Source: Magnaporthiopsis rhizophila (Eukaryota; Ascomycota; Sordariomycetes; Magnaporthales; Magnaporthaceae). From it: a stretch of DNA of 64,000 nt. Below are positions 11,375 to 23,300 of the stretch, one piece after another. The position numbers were made by a program, and so were the translations under genes. The stretch spans positions 62,001-126,000 of the forward strand of contig PYSS01000108.1 in assembly GCA_003049465.1 (NCBI GenBank), written 5' to 3'. Numbering within the stretch: position 1 is the stretch's first letter; every line of letters starts with the position of its first letter. Under the pieces are notes generated by a model. The model did no database searches, was not told where the DNA came from, and saw only the letters and a list, made by a program, of their open reading frames with translations.

Positions 11375-12325
11375 CTATCCATCCAGCTTCAGCTTGTACG
11401 AAACCTGCGTGTTCGTCTTCTTCTGCGCCGACCCCGTGCTGTTCTTGAGGAAGCAGTTGCCAAAGTTGGACAGCACCGCCAGGTCGGCCTGGAACGAGAC
11501 GGCGATGCACTCGTTGCGGCCGAGGTTGCGGTTGTACGAGGCGCAAGCCTGTGCGCAGTGCGCGTGGTTGTACACGACGATGCCCAATATGTCGATCCCG
11601 GACCCGACCAGGTCCTGCCCGCACAGCGTCTCGAACGACGACCGGCGCTGGCCTAGGTTGATGTCGAGCGTCGACGACACGGTGGAGCAGTCGAAGTCGA
11701 TGACGCCCTGCGTCGGCGGGACCGCGATCTTGGCCCGGGCGGCGTTCGGCGTCGACGTTGATGGCGTCGAGCTGCTGGTTGCCGTGGCGCGGACGGATAC
11801 CGTTTCGGTCACCGTGCTGGTGGCGGCTGACGGTGATGCCGCGTTTTGTGGTGCCGCAGAGGCGGCGGCAGCTCTGATGGAAGCTTTGGTTAGTGTTGGC
11901 TGTCTAAAGATATAGATGCCTGCGCATTTCCAATAATTCACCTTTTGGCATTCTCGACGGCGATAGAGCCGCCCACGCCGCCACCAACCGCAGCAACCAC
12001 AATGACGATGGCCAGCGCGATGGAGAGAAAAAAGGTCGCCGGCCTCAGCCCCAGGATACGCAGGCCGTCGTCCTTGTCCCCACCACCTCGCGCCACCATC
12101 GCCTGCCCCGGCGGCGGCGGCGGGGGCGGCGGCCCAAACGCGCCCTGGGTCGTCGTCGTGTACGTGGCCGACGGCGGCGGCGGCGAGCTCGAGTGCCAGC
12201 CCATCGAAGGCGCCACCGACGCAGGGTAGACGCTGGGGACAGCGGCGGCCGCCGTGGTGCTGCTGTGCTGGTCCGTCGGGTAGTTTGGGATCGCGCTGGA
12301 CGGCGGGGGTGGCGAGTACTGTTGA

Positions 12326-12365
<40 letters not shown>

Positions 12366-12537
12366 GCTGTTGTTGCTGTTGTTGCTGGTGGTTTGGCCAG
12401 GGTCCCGAGACGGCAATGGGCGCGTCCGAGGGCAGGACGACGTGGGTTTTTGCCATGTCGAGGTCGTGCTGCTCGGCGTAGCACACCTGTTTATCATCGT
12501 AGCCCTGCGGCGGCGGCGGCGGTGGTGGCGTCGCCAT
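11375..12537 (-). CDS. Single-pass membrane protein with polyQ tract and Cys-containing ectodomain
   Basis: Two exons, 12537-11942 and 11873-11375, intron 11874-11941 (GTGAAT...CAG), 364 aa. The start is the ATG at 12537; in-frame codons further upstream begin with TTG and were rejected. The N-terminal cytosolic part is proline-rich and contains an uninterrupted run of 20 glutamines (residues 51-70, DNA 12328-12387). A transmembrane helix lies near residues 167-190 (FFLSIALAIVIVVAAVGGGVGG). The outer part has a Ser/Thr stalk and then a domain with CSTV, TLCGQD, HCAQACASYN, NECIAVSF and NCFLKN, resembling the PAN/apple-like ectodomain of a widespread fungal family. The topology suggests a type II or stalked surface protein, perhaps a cell-wall sensor or adhesin. 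I do not recognise a named orthologue. Confidence 0.72.
12328..12387 (-). repeat. Trinucleotide repeat coding polyglutamine
   Basis: Twenty consecutive TTG/CTG triplets on the plus strand encode Gln on the minus strand: 17 CAA and 3 CAG. One His codon and two more Gln codons follow. Long single-codon runs of this type are prone to length change. Confidence 0.9.
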
Positions 12538-14008
12538 GTCGTCCCGTTGGTCCGTCCGCAGCGGGCGGCGCAAGGGGCTTTTGTTTTTGCTTGGCTGAAT
12601 GTTTTTCGGCCGCTGGTGAAGGATTCCCTTGTGTCACCAGGAGCAAGTACCAATTACAACCAGGAAGCCGTACCCGCCAAGTGAGGTAGGCCGGCTTTAA
12701 GAGGAACAAGCAGCAGGACGGCGTCTTGGGAGAGTATGCTTTGGTGATCCTACCCAAGCACATCAAACGCAGACGGCGGGCGAGAGAAGTGGCCAACGAC
12801 CCGCCTGGGGCCCAGCAGCGCAGTCCGGGGGCCTGGGTAGATCAAATACCTACCTACTCGTCCCGCGTCTTTCAAAAGACAGCAGTATCGTGTTGCGGGA
12901 AATTGATCCATCCAGGACCCTTCCCACGTCCCACTCCAAGTGCAGCATGGGTGAGCCGCCGTCCGTGTTCAGGTCAGCGCTTGGCGGGAAACTAAGCCTT
13001 CGGCCCCCTCTCCCAGGGCTCCCTTTGTGGTGGCATTTTGGGAGCCAAGACCACGGCCGCCCGCCCCTCCCAGGGGAAGAGCACGCGGCTGGCTGGATTG
13101 GCGAGGCGATGGGGGCCGAAAGAGATTACGTTTGCTGGGCGCAGGAGCAGAAAAAGTTGTCAGCACCAGCAAGCATTGAAAGCTCGAGCTGACTTGCGAT
13201 GGAGTTTGTCTTGGCCAGGGGGCCCTGCCGGGCCGCTGTGCGATCTCTGGCGACAACCCGATTTGACCGTGGATACCACCCTAAAAGACGTGGAACAAAA
13301 GAAAAGCTGCCCGAGTGCGAGCTTCTCGGACTTCTCCCCCTGCAAAATATTGCGCCATCTCCGCTCGCACCACGGCGAATAGCTTCCCTGGTTTTGTACT
13401 TGTGAATCTGATAACGGGGACTGCGGTGCTGTCGCTTGTCAAATGTTGAATATAACGTTGCCCGCTGGCGTAAGATTTTAGCTGGACGATGCTTTTGCGT
13501 GTCTCTAGAGACCCCAATTAAGGTGCCTTGCGGGAACGGACGGCGTCTACCCGTCCTTCGAGGACCAGGGGCCGTCCTATTGCGCTCCCACATCAGGATC
13601 AAATCCGCAAATCCTGGCGCTTGATGTGCAGTCGGGCCGCCACCAGCCGTGGGTGTAACCAAGGAGGACAGCCCACAATATGATGCTTTCTAATGACCGA
13701 AAAGAATATTGGACATGGCATGGCTATGTAGATGGTTTGTAGAGACTGTCGGACAGCCCGGCAAAAGACAGGATGTCATGATCGACGCGAGAGATGGAAA
13801 AAATGGTCGGTAAATATAGCAAAATGCAGAGCCGAAGATTGAAATATACATGTCCCGCTCGCTCATCCACGCTCCAGAGCGAGGCCCTCGAAGGCCTCGA
13901 TGCAAATAACCAAAATATGATCCAAGGCTACGTCGCAAATTGCTTTGTGTGTTTGTTTTCCTGTCATTCGAATAAATCCGGCCATGAAAAAGATGTGTGG
14001 CTTGCGTT
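12538..14008. other. Intergenic, 1.5 kb
   Basis: This interval holds the upstream region of the polyQ membrane protein gene and the 3' flank of the coiled-coil protein gene, both on the minus strand. Open frames here (up to 178 codons) show no family-like motif and overlap one another on both strands, so I treat them as chance. The last 300 nt are AT-richer, consistent with a 3' untranslated region. Confidence 0.45.
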
Positions 14009-15646
14009 TCAGTAGATGCCGCCTCTCATCATCCGCCCGGTCGACTTGTAGAGCAGCTTTGGCATCATAAGTTCATAATCGTCGTCGTCGATAGAATCGT
14101 CCACCTCGAGCTTGCCGGTCCTGTCCATCGGCGGCGCCACCGGAGAAGGGACAAGGGTTGGTGGTGATGGCTCGGCCATTTTGGCTGCGTCGGCGGGAGG
14201 AGGGGACCGCGGCGGCGTCGGGGCCGTTGACGGAGCGACGACGGGCAGGGGGGGCGAGGAAGGCGCCGGCCCGGTCTTTTTTACCGCCTCGCGCCGCATC
14301 GCAGGCAGCCGGTACGAGCGGCCCTTGGCGGCCATCTCCTCGAGGGCCAGGTCCTCGGCCGCGGGCCCTTCTTTGAGCTTGCGCTCGAGCTCCTTGGCTG
14401 CCAGCTCCTTCGTTTCGGCGAGCCGGCTCTTAATCTTGGTAATCTCCTCCTCGCACTCGCCATCGCGCAGGAACTGGTGCGCCGCCCGCTCGCACGTCGA
14501 CTGCACAAACTCGAGGCCCTTATCCAGCGCGTCGAACGCGGTAGCTACCGGGCCGTCCGATAGCATGCTCGTGAATGACCCCCCCGCCGCCGCCGCCGAC
14601 GAGATGCCGCCGCTGCCGCCGTAGGATCCCCGCGCCGAGGCCCTAGCGAACGACGGCCTTAGCATGGCCGCGCCGCCAGGGCCCAGCCGCGACTTGGCGT
14701 ACATCTGCCTCGTGCTGACGTACTTGAGCGGGGGCAGCTCCTCCTCGTCGCCGTCGCCGTCGCCTTCCCTCTTCTGTGCCGCCGGCTCCATCGCCGCCAG
14801 TAGCGGTGCGGGGTCGGCGGCCGGGATCGGGCCGCCGTCGTCAGCCTTGGCCTCGCCATCTTGGCTATCCTCGCCGTCGTCGCTGTACCCAGTCATCTCC
14901 ATCTCCGCCATGCGCTTGATGTGGGCGACCTTGGCGGCCATCTTTGCCTTGCGCATCAGGTTCCGCGAGCCCGAGACGAACTTGACGAGCTCCTCGAAGA
15001 AGCTCTGCACGTAGCTGTCGTAGTACACCAGCACCATGTTCTTGCTCCGGTAGGCCACCGCCGCGCCATCGGCCGAGATGAGCGAGTCGGACCGTATCCT
15101 CTTGCGCACGAGAGCTCGGGCTCGTGCCCTCGTGGCCTCCATGAGCTCCGTATCGTTAGCTTGCTTCTGCGGTGAGGATGTGCCATTGGGTTGTGGCTGT
15201 GGTGAGGAGCGGGCTGCGGTCGCAGTCGCGGTCGGGGTCGTAGGCGGCTCTGCTGGTGCTGGTGGTGGTGATGGCGGTGTGGCTTGCGTTTGCGTTTCTG
15301 CTGCGGGTGCTGCCGACCTCACTGCGCCGGGTGCTGGGGTGGGCGTCGGAGTGACATCATAAGCGGCTGGGCCCGGGCTTGGAGTTGGAGTTATTCCTAC
15401 GCCTTCATCTTCCGGTGTCAGATGCCCATTTGCGGGCTCGTCGGTAGGTCTTAGAGATTCGGTCGATCCCTTGTTCCGCAGCGACTTCATCGAGTGTAAG
15501 GACCGCGAGTCGCCGCTCGGTGATGGAGAGTTCGCCTCGGCGAACTTGGCCAGCTCGATCTGGCGCTGTTCGATCTGGCCGTTGAGCTCCTCCAGACGCC
15601 TCAACCAGTCTGGAATGTTGGCTGAAAGGTTCTTGAGGGCATCCAT
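14009..15646 (-). CDS. Conserved-looking fungal protein, coiled coil, unknown function
   Basis: Single exon, 545 aa, ATG at 15646 in a strong context (TTGGCCATGG). The frame extends 25 codons further up but only to a GTG. The N-terminus (IPDWLRRLEELNGQIEQRQIEL) is amphipathic and probably a coiled coil. A Pro/Thr/Ala-rich low-complexity stretch (roughly residues 65-160) follows. The central block is the most family-like: RARARALVRKRIRSDSL, then NMVLVYYDSYVQSFFEEL with many aromatic and acidic residues. A second helical block (FDALDKGLEFVQSTCERAAHQFL, then an acidic/basic coiled coil) precedes a Pro-rich tail. No catalytic motif, signal peptide or transmembrane segment is visible. I do not recognise the family by name; length, coding bias and ordered blocks support a real gene. 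Confidence 0.72.
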   Translation of the reverse strand: MDALKNLSANIPDWLRRLEELNGQIEQRQIELAKFAEANSPSPSGDSRSLHSMKSLRNKGSTESLRPTDEPANGHLTPEDEGVGITPTPSPGPAAYDVTPTPTPAPGAVRSAAPAAETQTQATPPSPPPAPAEPPTTPTATATAARSSPQPQPNGTSSPQKQANDTELMEATRARARALVRKRIRSDSLISADGAAVAYRSKNMVLVYYDSYVQSFFEELVKFVSGSRNLMRKAKMAAKVAHIKRMAEMEMTGYSDDGEDSQDGEAKADDGGPIPAADPAPLLAAMEPAAQKREGDGDGDEEELPPLKYVSTRQMYAKSRLGPGGAAMLRPSFARASARGSYGGSGGISSAAAAGGSFTSMLSDGPVATAFDALDKGLEFVQSTCERAAHQFLRDGECEEEITKIKSRLAETKELAAKELERKLKEGPAAEDLALEEMAAKGRSYRLPAMRREAVKKTGPAPSSPPLPVVAPSTAPTPPRSPPPADAAKMAEPSPPTLVPSPVAPPMDRTGKLEVDDSIDDDDYELMMPKLLYKSTGRMMRGGIY

Positions 15647-16530
15647 GGCCAATTCATCTGAGTCCTCTGGTTGGGCGATGCTTGAGGAGGAAATATTGGA
15701 AGGAGGCGCGGTGGCGGACACGCTAGGTCGTCGTGACCTAACGCGCGCGCCTCCAAAAAACAGAAGGGTCGAGGAGGATGAGCGCCCGCTCGCCCGTTGG
15801 CAGGCGCCACGAGGTATCCGGGGCGCAGGGCCACGCGCAAAGGCCGGAAAGAAACCCTACGGCATCGACCAGAGGGCTACCTCTAGGCCCATGTGCGACG
15901 GGAGTTCGGCGGCTCCCCAACGGTTCTGACGATGGTTGGGTGCTGACGAGGTCTGTTCGATTGGCTTCCCTGCCTTATTTCTGTATGCTGAATCTAGGTA
16001 GATTTGGCAGGATGGGAGCACGCGGCGGGTGCAGGTGGTGTCGATGTGCTGAAGTCAATGAGGCAGGATGGAGCTTGTCTCAATTGCGGTCTAGACTCAT
16101 GGGTGGCCAAAAGGGGTACCTGTCCGGCCGGCGCGGAAGGGCAAACGAGATGGTTTGACATGTATTGCGCGGGTTGTGCCACAGAGATCGGAATAGAACA
16201 CGGCAAGGACTCGGGGGTCAAACACAAGTTTGACCATGAGACGAAAAGCCAGACGGCAAACAGCCCGGGGACAAAGGCGAAATAAAGAATCAAAATGCAG
16301 AGAGGCCGAACAGCGAGAACGAGGAACCAGGCACCCCGGAAGGAACAAATGGCGGGCTATCGGGCTGTCACAGGCGTGCGCATACGGCTGTGGGGGAACA
16401 GTCCGTCGTGGGCTAATTTTGCGGGCTGATCGTCCCTGCTAACATAAAAAAAGGTGGAACGACCTTGTCAACAGCCGCCGCCGTCTCCCCACCACGGCAC
16501 CTTGTGGGATTCGTACCTATTTCGAGACGA

Positions 16531-16586
16531 TTTTTTTTTTCTTCCTTTTTTTTCTTTTTTCTTTTTTTTTTTTCTTCTTCTTCTGT
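16531..16586 (+). repeat. Polypyrimidine tract
   Basis: About 56 nt of almost pure T with scattered C, ending in CTTCTTCTTCTGT. It lies in an intergenic region with no gene attached. Confidence 0.75.
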
Positions 16587-17193
16587 CAGATCCCTGTGGG
16601 GTTCCCTCCCAGCCATCCATTGTTGCAAATGACGAGGCCGCGTAGTCCAAGGACGCTTCATCCCTCTAAATCAAACATGCCTTTGCCCCTTTATCCCTGC
16701 ATCCGATGCAATTCTGACGAGGGAAATCTGTTGCACTGCACTCACAGACCGCCCAGTGCGTTACTTCACGGTGCGGTCCTCTACTGCATGGTATCCGCAC
16801 GCATGGCCCCATGGACAAGATGCCGCTTCTCCTCCCGCTAGTATACGCAAGGACAACTAGCCAACTGTCGAACGGGGGGAACCTAGCACGCTGGCGGTGA
16901 CGATGGCATGCTGCTGCAGCAGTAGCCCCCTCCCTGGCCCCGCTGCTGATCCCCGGCTGGCTGCATCTCCGTTTTCTTCCCTTACCCGCCAGGGCTCCCT
17001 AACTGGCCAACCTGCTGCCATGAGAAAAGTGAGGTGAAGCACCGACATTTGGCAGCCTAACCGTACGATTGCCGTGGCTGGCCAAATGTGCGCGTGACAT
17101 GTTGCATGTCCAAGTTTCAATGCCAAGTTGGCCAGGAAAGCAGATAGTATGGATCGAAGTGGATCGGCGGCGGTCCGATATTTCTATGCTGTC

Positions 17194-17233
17194 AAAAAGA
17201 AAAGAAAAAAAAAGAAAAAGAAAAAAAAAAAAA
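17194..17233 (+). repeat. Polypurine tract
   Basis: About 40 nt of A with scattered G, in the same gene-free interval. Confidence 0.75.
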
Positions 17234-18978
17234 CACCGAGGAGGTGCCCTCGCTGCCCCCCTGTGCTTCAAAGTTCGAATCAACAGAACCCACTTCGGCC
17301 CTACGCAGGGCACCGCGCACGGCCTAGCGTTTCGTGTGAGCCCTCTGCTGCCACGTTCCAGAATCTCCATGGCTGGCCATCGGAACCAGCCACTTGCTGG
17401 ATAGGTGGTTGGAGTTCGGGGTCGGGTGAATAGTAGGTACCCGGTCGGTATGTCTAAGCAGCCAGCCAGCTCGGAGGGCAGCCTCTACCGACCATACATA
17501 CATGCTAAATGGCGGGGCGGCTGGGAAGGCCGTCGGAGACGGTTCCGGAAGAGCTAGGACAAGGCAGGTTTTGCCCGCCCGCCGCTTGTAGGTGGCCTCC
17601 AGAGCAGAAAACGGGGGATTACCCGCTTCGTTTCCAGGCTCTCCTCACCGCTATCCAGCTCGGCAATTGCAAGAACGGGAAGCCGCTTGACTTGGTTCAT
17701 CAAAAGACGTTGGTCGTTGTCGTATTGCACGGGTTCGGATGCATGGAGCCCACCCTCGAAGCTCAACTGCTTCTCAACACCTTGCTTCGTCGTCGGGTTA
17801 GCCTTGCCCACCACGGCCCCTTTCGTCAGTCGGACGTTCGTCATTTGGCAAACCCTACTTTTGACTTTCCGCTGCCGTCACCAACCCCTGCTTTTTCTCC
17901 TTCCGCGATACAAGACAAGAATGTTAGGTACCGTGCAGTATTTACCCAAGGTACCCGGTGCACAGACATAGGTTTCCTAGAGGCACCACCAAGAGGCGGG
18001 TATGTAGCACGGTACCTAGATTATCGCGCGAGCTGCCTTCCGTGTTTGGTTGCGTGCAGATGGCAAGCGAGCGCGGCGCCATAATTGGACGCTAATGGGA
18101 AGTGAGCGGCTGGGCCTGGGCTTGGGCTTGGGGATCCATGTGGTGGTACAAAAAGTTGTACGTTGTGGGTTGATCCCCCATCTTAGGCCCTCGGAAAACC
18201 AGCATTTCAAACAACTAAGTTTCCTGCCTTTCTTCCCGAATGTTTCCTCAAGAAAATCAAGGGGAAACCCCCATATCAGTCGCCTGTCGCATCCCGAGGC
18301 GATAACTGTGTCGACATCTCAGTGGACCAGAAAAAAAAAAACACCTCACTCCTCCCCTCCTTTCCAATCCGGTCGGCTGCACGCACGGGCTATTGTTGCC
18401 CTTTCCGGCAATGATGGGCGAGGCGGCTGGGTGCCATGCATGACGGCAGTTAATTTGTAGGAAGGCATTTGTGAGCGAAATGGCAGGGGGACTGATGTTA
18501 TTGATCCATCCCGCTTAGGTGCCCTATCTGCGCTTGCTTCCCATCCTCGCCGACTTTTACGAATCTCCCAAAAGGGGAAGACGAACCAGACATCGGGGAG
18601 GGGTTACAGAAATAGGGCCCCTTTTGAAATTATCCCAGCACCAACATCCAAGAACAGCCCAGAGGACAAGCAAAGCCGGGGATGGAATCACGGCTCGCAC
18701 GTGGCCACCTGGTGGTCTGATTGGGAACTCCGCCCGTGCCCATGCGGCATCGAATCGAGTGGTCCTCCTTCACCAGCCTATGGCATGGATTTGGGAGAAA
18801 ATAAATACCGGTCAGCAAGGGTTTCGGAGAAGGAAATGGAAAGAAAAAGAGGAGCGAGGCCAAGCCCCCAGCCCACTGCCACGTGAAAAAGTTCCCAATA
18901 CGGGGTAAATCCGATACGAAATCGTATGGATGGTGTGGGTGGTAGGTGGGAGGGAAAATTGAAAACGCGACTGTGAGC

Positions 18979-19003
18979 AAAAAAAAAAAAAAAAAAAAAA
19001 AAA
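18979..19003 (+). repeat. Homopolymer A25
   Basis: Twenty-five consecutive A in the 15.6-20.4 kb gene-free interval. Confidence 0.9.
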
Positions 19004-19327
19004 CTCCCATTTCCACGGGCAATGCAGGCAAGTGGCAAGTTCCCGTCCGTCGTCAACGGGCTGAAGAAGGGAGATTAATGCACGGCGAGCAAAAAGATCG
19101 CCCGGCTTGGGCTTGCGTTGCGCTAGGTGGTAGGTAGGGAATAAGGTTTTTCTGTAGCGCCTGAACCAGTTCACCACTTGTGACCAGCCAGGCATTTCGT
19201 AGGTTTGATGTTCATGCTTCAGGGCATGCCCCAGGTCTCCCAACCTGAAAAATTCCATGGAGACTGTGCCGCTTGCGTCGTGACCACCTGCAGCCAGCCC
19301 ATTTGCATTTGCATCCAGCATGGATAG

Positions 19328-19353
19328 AAAAAAAAAAAAAAAAAAAAAAAAAA
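19328..19353 (+). repeat. Homopolymer A26
   Basis: Twenty-six consecutive A, about 325 nt from the previous tract and in the same orientation. Confidence 0.9.
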
Positions 19354-20355
19354 CGGCGGTCGATTGGCAAAAATTGTCCGGTTTTACGACATGATCTGCC
19401 TGTCCCGTGTGCGGCACAGCACCAGCACCAAGTTGCTTGGCCAGGTCAGCGACGAGGCGCTAGGTGGCTTTTTGCCCCCCCTCACCGCCGATTGGCTGAG
19501 CCAAGCTGTTCGGAGCTGGCTCCGTCCGCGTTTCCATCGGGTTCGTTCAAAAAAAAAAAACTCGATTGCCCACTGTGCAAAGTGTCGGGTGCTGCAGGAG
19601 AGGGGCTGCTCCCCTTCAGGCGGTTCACGAGCCAATCACATCGTCGGGATCGATGCCGATGCCCTTTCTCCCACCCTTTCCCACATTCTCGATGCAACAA
19701 CAACTGCATGGTTTTTTTTTTTTTCTCTCTCTTCTTCTTCTTCTTTCCCTGCCTCAGTGGGCCAAGACCTGGGCGGTCCCACATACATTGGAAAGCTGTC
19801 AAGGGGCCCCTTGGCTTGTGGCGTTCTCCGTCAGAAAAGGACGTCCGTAAAAGGAAATCCTCCGATCGTGACTGGTGGGGCAAAGATTACCGCATCAAAA
19901 GCTCGAAATTGGAGAGCAGGAGGCTAACTGCATTCGGAGAGGCCGAAGCCTTCTCATTGGGGAGAGGCGTCGCTTTAAATGTGAGAATTCTCCTTTCATT
20001 GTCTACGCCTAAAGAGGTTAGACCGATTCCTCTTGATTTCATGTACGGACACGGGTCCAGTCAAGCCCCCATCTCTCATCGGCGATCTTGTCTTCCATCT
20101 CTGTTCATCTTGGGAACCCGAACCAGGGATCCAGGCGAGCAGGGACCCCTCTAGCCAGAGGGCGTTTGCCCCTACCGCGTAGCCCAAACAGGCAAGGGGC
20201 CGACGGCGAACATGCGAGTTTCGGACAAAATGCTATGTGATGCCGAACCATGCCGTGATCCCGACGTTGCATTTGCACTTTGAATGACGGGCCACTGAAT
20301 GTTGCCCTCGGATCCGATAATGCTGGATGCGCACTGGACGCGATACGGAATGCTC

Positions 20356-23300
20356 CTAATCCAGCCCAAGCTGTCCCACGAGCGCCCTGATATCTGCCTT
20401 GTCGGCCGTGCCCCAGTCCACGCCCTTGAGTTTCTTGGCCGGCCGCACACCGGTGGTGCCGTTGCCGTTGCCGTCAGGGGCCGACGCTGGCTCGGCCGAA
20501 AGCAGGACCCACAGCTCGTCGACCACCACCGTCCGGACTCGAGGCCAGGGGTGCAGCATGAGCGCCCCGAGCCGCCGACGCGCCTCCTTGATGCCCTCTT
20601 CTTTCTTTTGATCGGGCCGGGGCGTCTCCGACTCCTGATTCTGCTGTCCCTCATCTTCCTCGTTTCCTTCCGCCTCGGCCTCTCCCGGTTCCCGCTCCCG
20701 TGGCTGATACTGCCGCATACCCGCGACTGCCCTGTATACCCGCACGCAAGCCTCGAGTTTGCGCACGTTGCCCGTCTTGTATCCGCACCGCTGAACTGAT
20801 AGGCATAGCGCCTTGTAGTCGACGACGGTGCAACGCTGGAAGAGTCCAACATGGAACAGGAAGGCCACGATGGACAGCGTCGGCACCACGATGCGGTCGT
20901 GCTGCTGCTGCTGCTGCTGCCCCTGTCCTTGTCCCTGTCCTGGACGAGCAGAGGCAGGTGTCGATTGTGGGGGCGAGGAAGAAGCGGCCGACGAGTAGCG
21001 CTTGAGGTTCCGGACTAGCGCGCCGCACACCCGGTCCAGGTTCGCGCACGAGCGGGCACAGTAGGCCGAAAGGGCGGCCCGCCCGGCCATGACGAGCTCC
21101 TCGTGGCCCGCATCCGCTGACGTCACGTACCCTGCCATCAGCTCCTCCATCCACCGGCCCGGGTCGCGGCGCGCCGGCCCGGAGACGGTCGGGAGCATGT
21201 GATCGTCGGCTGCGGTGAGCAGGTTCAGTAGGAAGCGGTAGTACTTCCTAGACGAGTAAGTCGACTTGCGGAGGTCCGAAGCAACCCTGCGTGTAATGTT
21301 GTGTTAGAGCTGTCTGTGACGGGGGCAGAGGGCCAGTCCTTGGAGCATAAAACCACAAGATGAGACTAAGGAGACTTTTAGTGTGCGTGATTGACATACC
21401 GCGTGTGCAAGGTTAAAGCGAGCGTCGTCTGCGCCTCCGCTCGCACCTTGTCGAGCTTCTCCGCGGCAAGTCGCAAGATGCGAAGGAAGAGAGCCGAGAC
21501 GGCCGTGTCGACGGCTTCATCATCAACACCATCACCTGCACCAGGAGCCGTCAACATGGTCTCCCACAGCGCTCTGGTCGCCTTGATGGCCTGGAGCCGC
21601 ACGTGCGACCCGACGTCGCCCCTGGCAGTCGTCGTGTAGTCGTCCAGACCCTCCGTGACGAGGCCGAGAAGATCCGTCATGTTCTCTCGCAGCACATCGC
21701 TCCCCGTGAGACTCTGCAGGATTGCGACCCGTGTGTCCGTCTTGCGATCGCTCGACCACCGGTCCAGGATGGGCTTGCAGATCAGCTGCCTCCTTAGCGC
21801 GTGGCCGCCGGTGCCGCCATCCTCTGGAGACGATGCCGCCGCGACGGTCTCGAGGTGGGATACAACAGGATACGCCATGGCGACGGCGAAGAAGTACCCC
21901 GTGCCGACACCGGACCGCGTCGTGGTGGGATTCTGCCGCAAGAGACGAGCCCACTGGCCAACCAGCTGCCTCCTGCTCTTGACTCGGTCCGACTTCTCGT
22001 TCTCGTTCTCGCAAAACACCAGCAGGACTAGCGATGCTGCCGAGGCCGCGGCTATGACCTCCCCTTCGGTGCGGGCCAGCCAGTCATCGACAGCCCTCTG
22101 GCTGACTGCCAGTAGCTCGCCAAAGCCTTGGCCACGCCTGGATTTGGCCTCAGCCTGGTCCAAGGCTGTGAGAAGGTTTGAGAGGCTGGCCTGGTTGGAC
22201 GTGGACGCGACGATGTGTGCCCCAGGCAGCAGCTTATTTTCGGGGCCGTGCCCCAAGGCTGCCGCCTGGAGGACGGGGAATGATGAGGTAATGAGTAGGC
22301 TTCCGGCCTCGGCAATGAGCTCCGGGCGGCGGAACGGAGTGGCTAGGCAGCTCTCCAGGACACGTGTGAGGTCGGGTATTATCGTCGTGTTGGCGAGGTG
22401 CATGAGATGATCCGGGTTCATGGGCGTCAGCGCCGCGGCTGATTCCCCGCTCGGGTCAGCTCGACCGCTGATTGGGCCGGCGAGACCGGGGAGTGCGTCA
22501 ATAATGGCGCCAAGGCACAGTAACAGGCCGTGCCGCTCCTCGACTTGCCTCGTCTCGAGGCGTTGGATGCGTTGGAACAGCATCCCGAAAGCAGATGTGA
22601 GACGACTGAGGCGGCCATCTTCGACGCCAGGGCCATCATGAGCTGCCGTTGTCGGAGCATCAGCAGCGGCTGCAGACGCAGTCTCAACAGTCGTGGTAAT
22701 AGCTAATTCGTGCACGACGGCACCGAACGTCGAGCCCGCTACCTTCCTCGCGGCCGCGTCGCCGTCGCCAACGCCGCGCCAGCCCAGCAGAGCGTTGAGC
22801 ACGGCCTCGCCGTAGCGGGTCCCGGACAGACGGGCGGCTTGCACCGACACTCGGCTTGCGGCACGAGAGCGGAGGGCCACGGCGTGATAGTCAACCGCCT
22901 GCACAAGCCAGATGCCCTGCTCGACCGTGTCTGGGTGTCGTCCGACCAGTTCCTGGAGAGCCGCTGATGCGCCTCGTCGGATGTTGCCCGAAGGATCCAA
23001 CGAGGCTGCCACCGTCAGCTCGGTGGCCAGGATCTGCAGGACGGAGGTGGGGGTGGATGTCGGTGCTGACGGGCTGCCACTGCTGTTGGCCACTGCGTTG
23101 AAAACATTTGTATCTATGGCTAGTAGCTCTGACGTCGTATAGCGCCTGGCCAGCGCCCAAATGCCGAAGCAGGAGGCATCGCGGACGTTGGTACCAATAG
23201 AAGCTCCCGAGGGCCCACGGCGTTCGAACGAAAGGCCGGTGATGAGGGCGCGAATGATCAAAGCGAGACTTGCCGCCGGTGGTGATCGTCGATAGAGCAG

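Larger units (their letters stand above)
15647..20355. other. 4.7 kb intergenic region rich in homopolymers
   Basis: This spacer separates the start of the coiled-coil protein gene from the stop of tubulin cofactor D. It holds several A or T tracts (12-26 nt) and polypyrimidine/polypurine stretches at 16531-16586 and 17194-17233. The longest open frame (19273-20154, 293 codons) reads through poly-Lys and poly-Phe runs and has no recognisable domain. An unannotated non-coding transcript is possible, but I cannot support one from sequence alone. Confidence 0.45.

Noticed and set aside
19273..20154. 293-codon open frame on the plus strand
   Set aside because: It reads through homopolymers as poly-Lys and poly-Phe, has no domain-like order, and overlaps equally long frames on the other strand.
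20165..20240. tRNA-like text on the minus strand near the cofactor D 3' end
   Set aside because: A D-arm-like stretch is present but the acceptor, anticodon and T stems do not pair.
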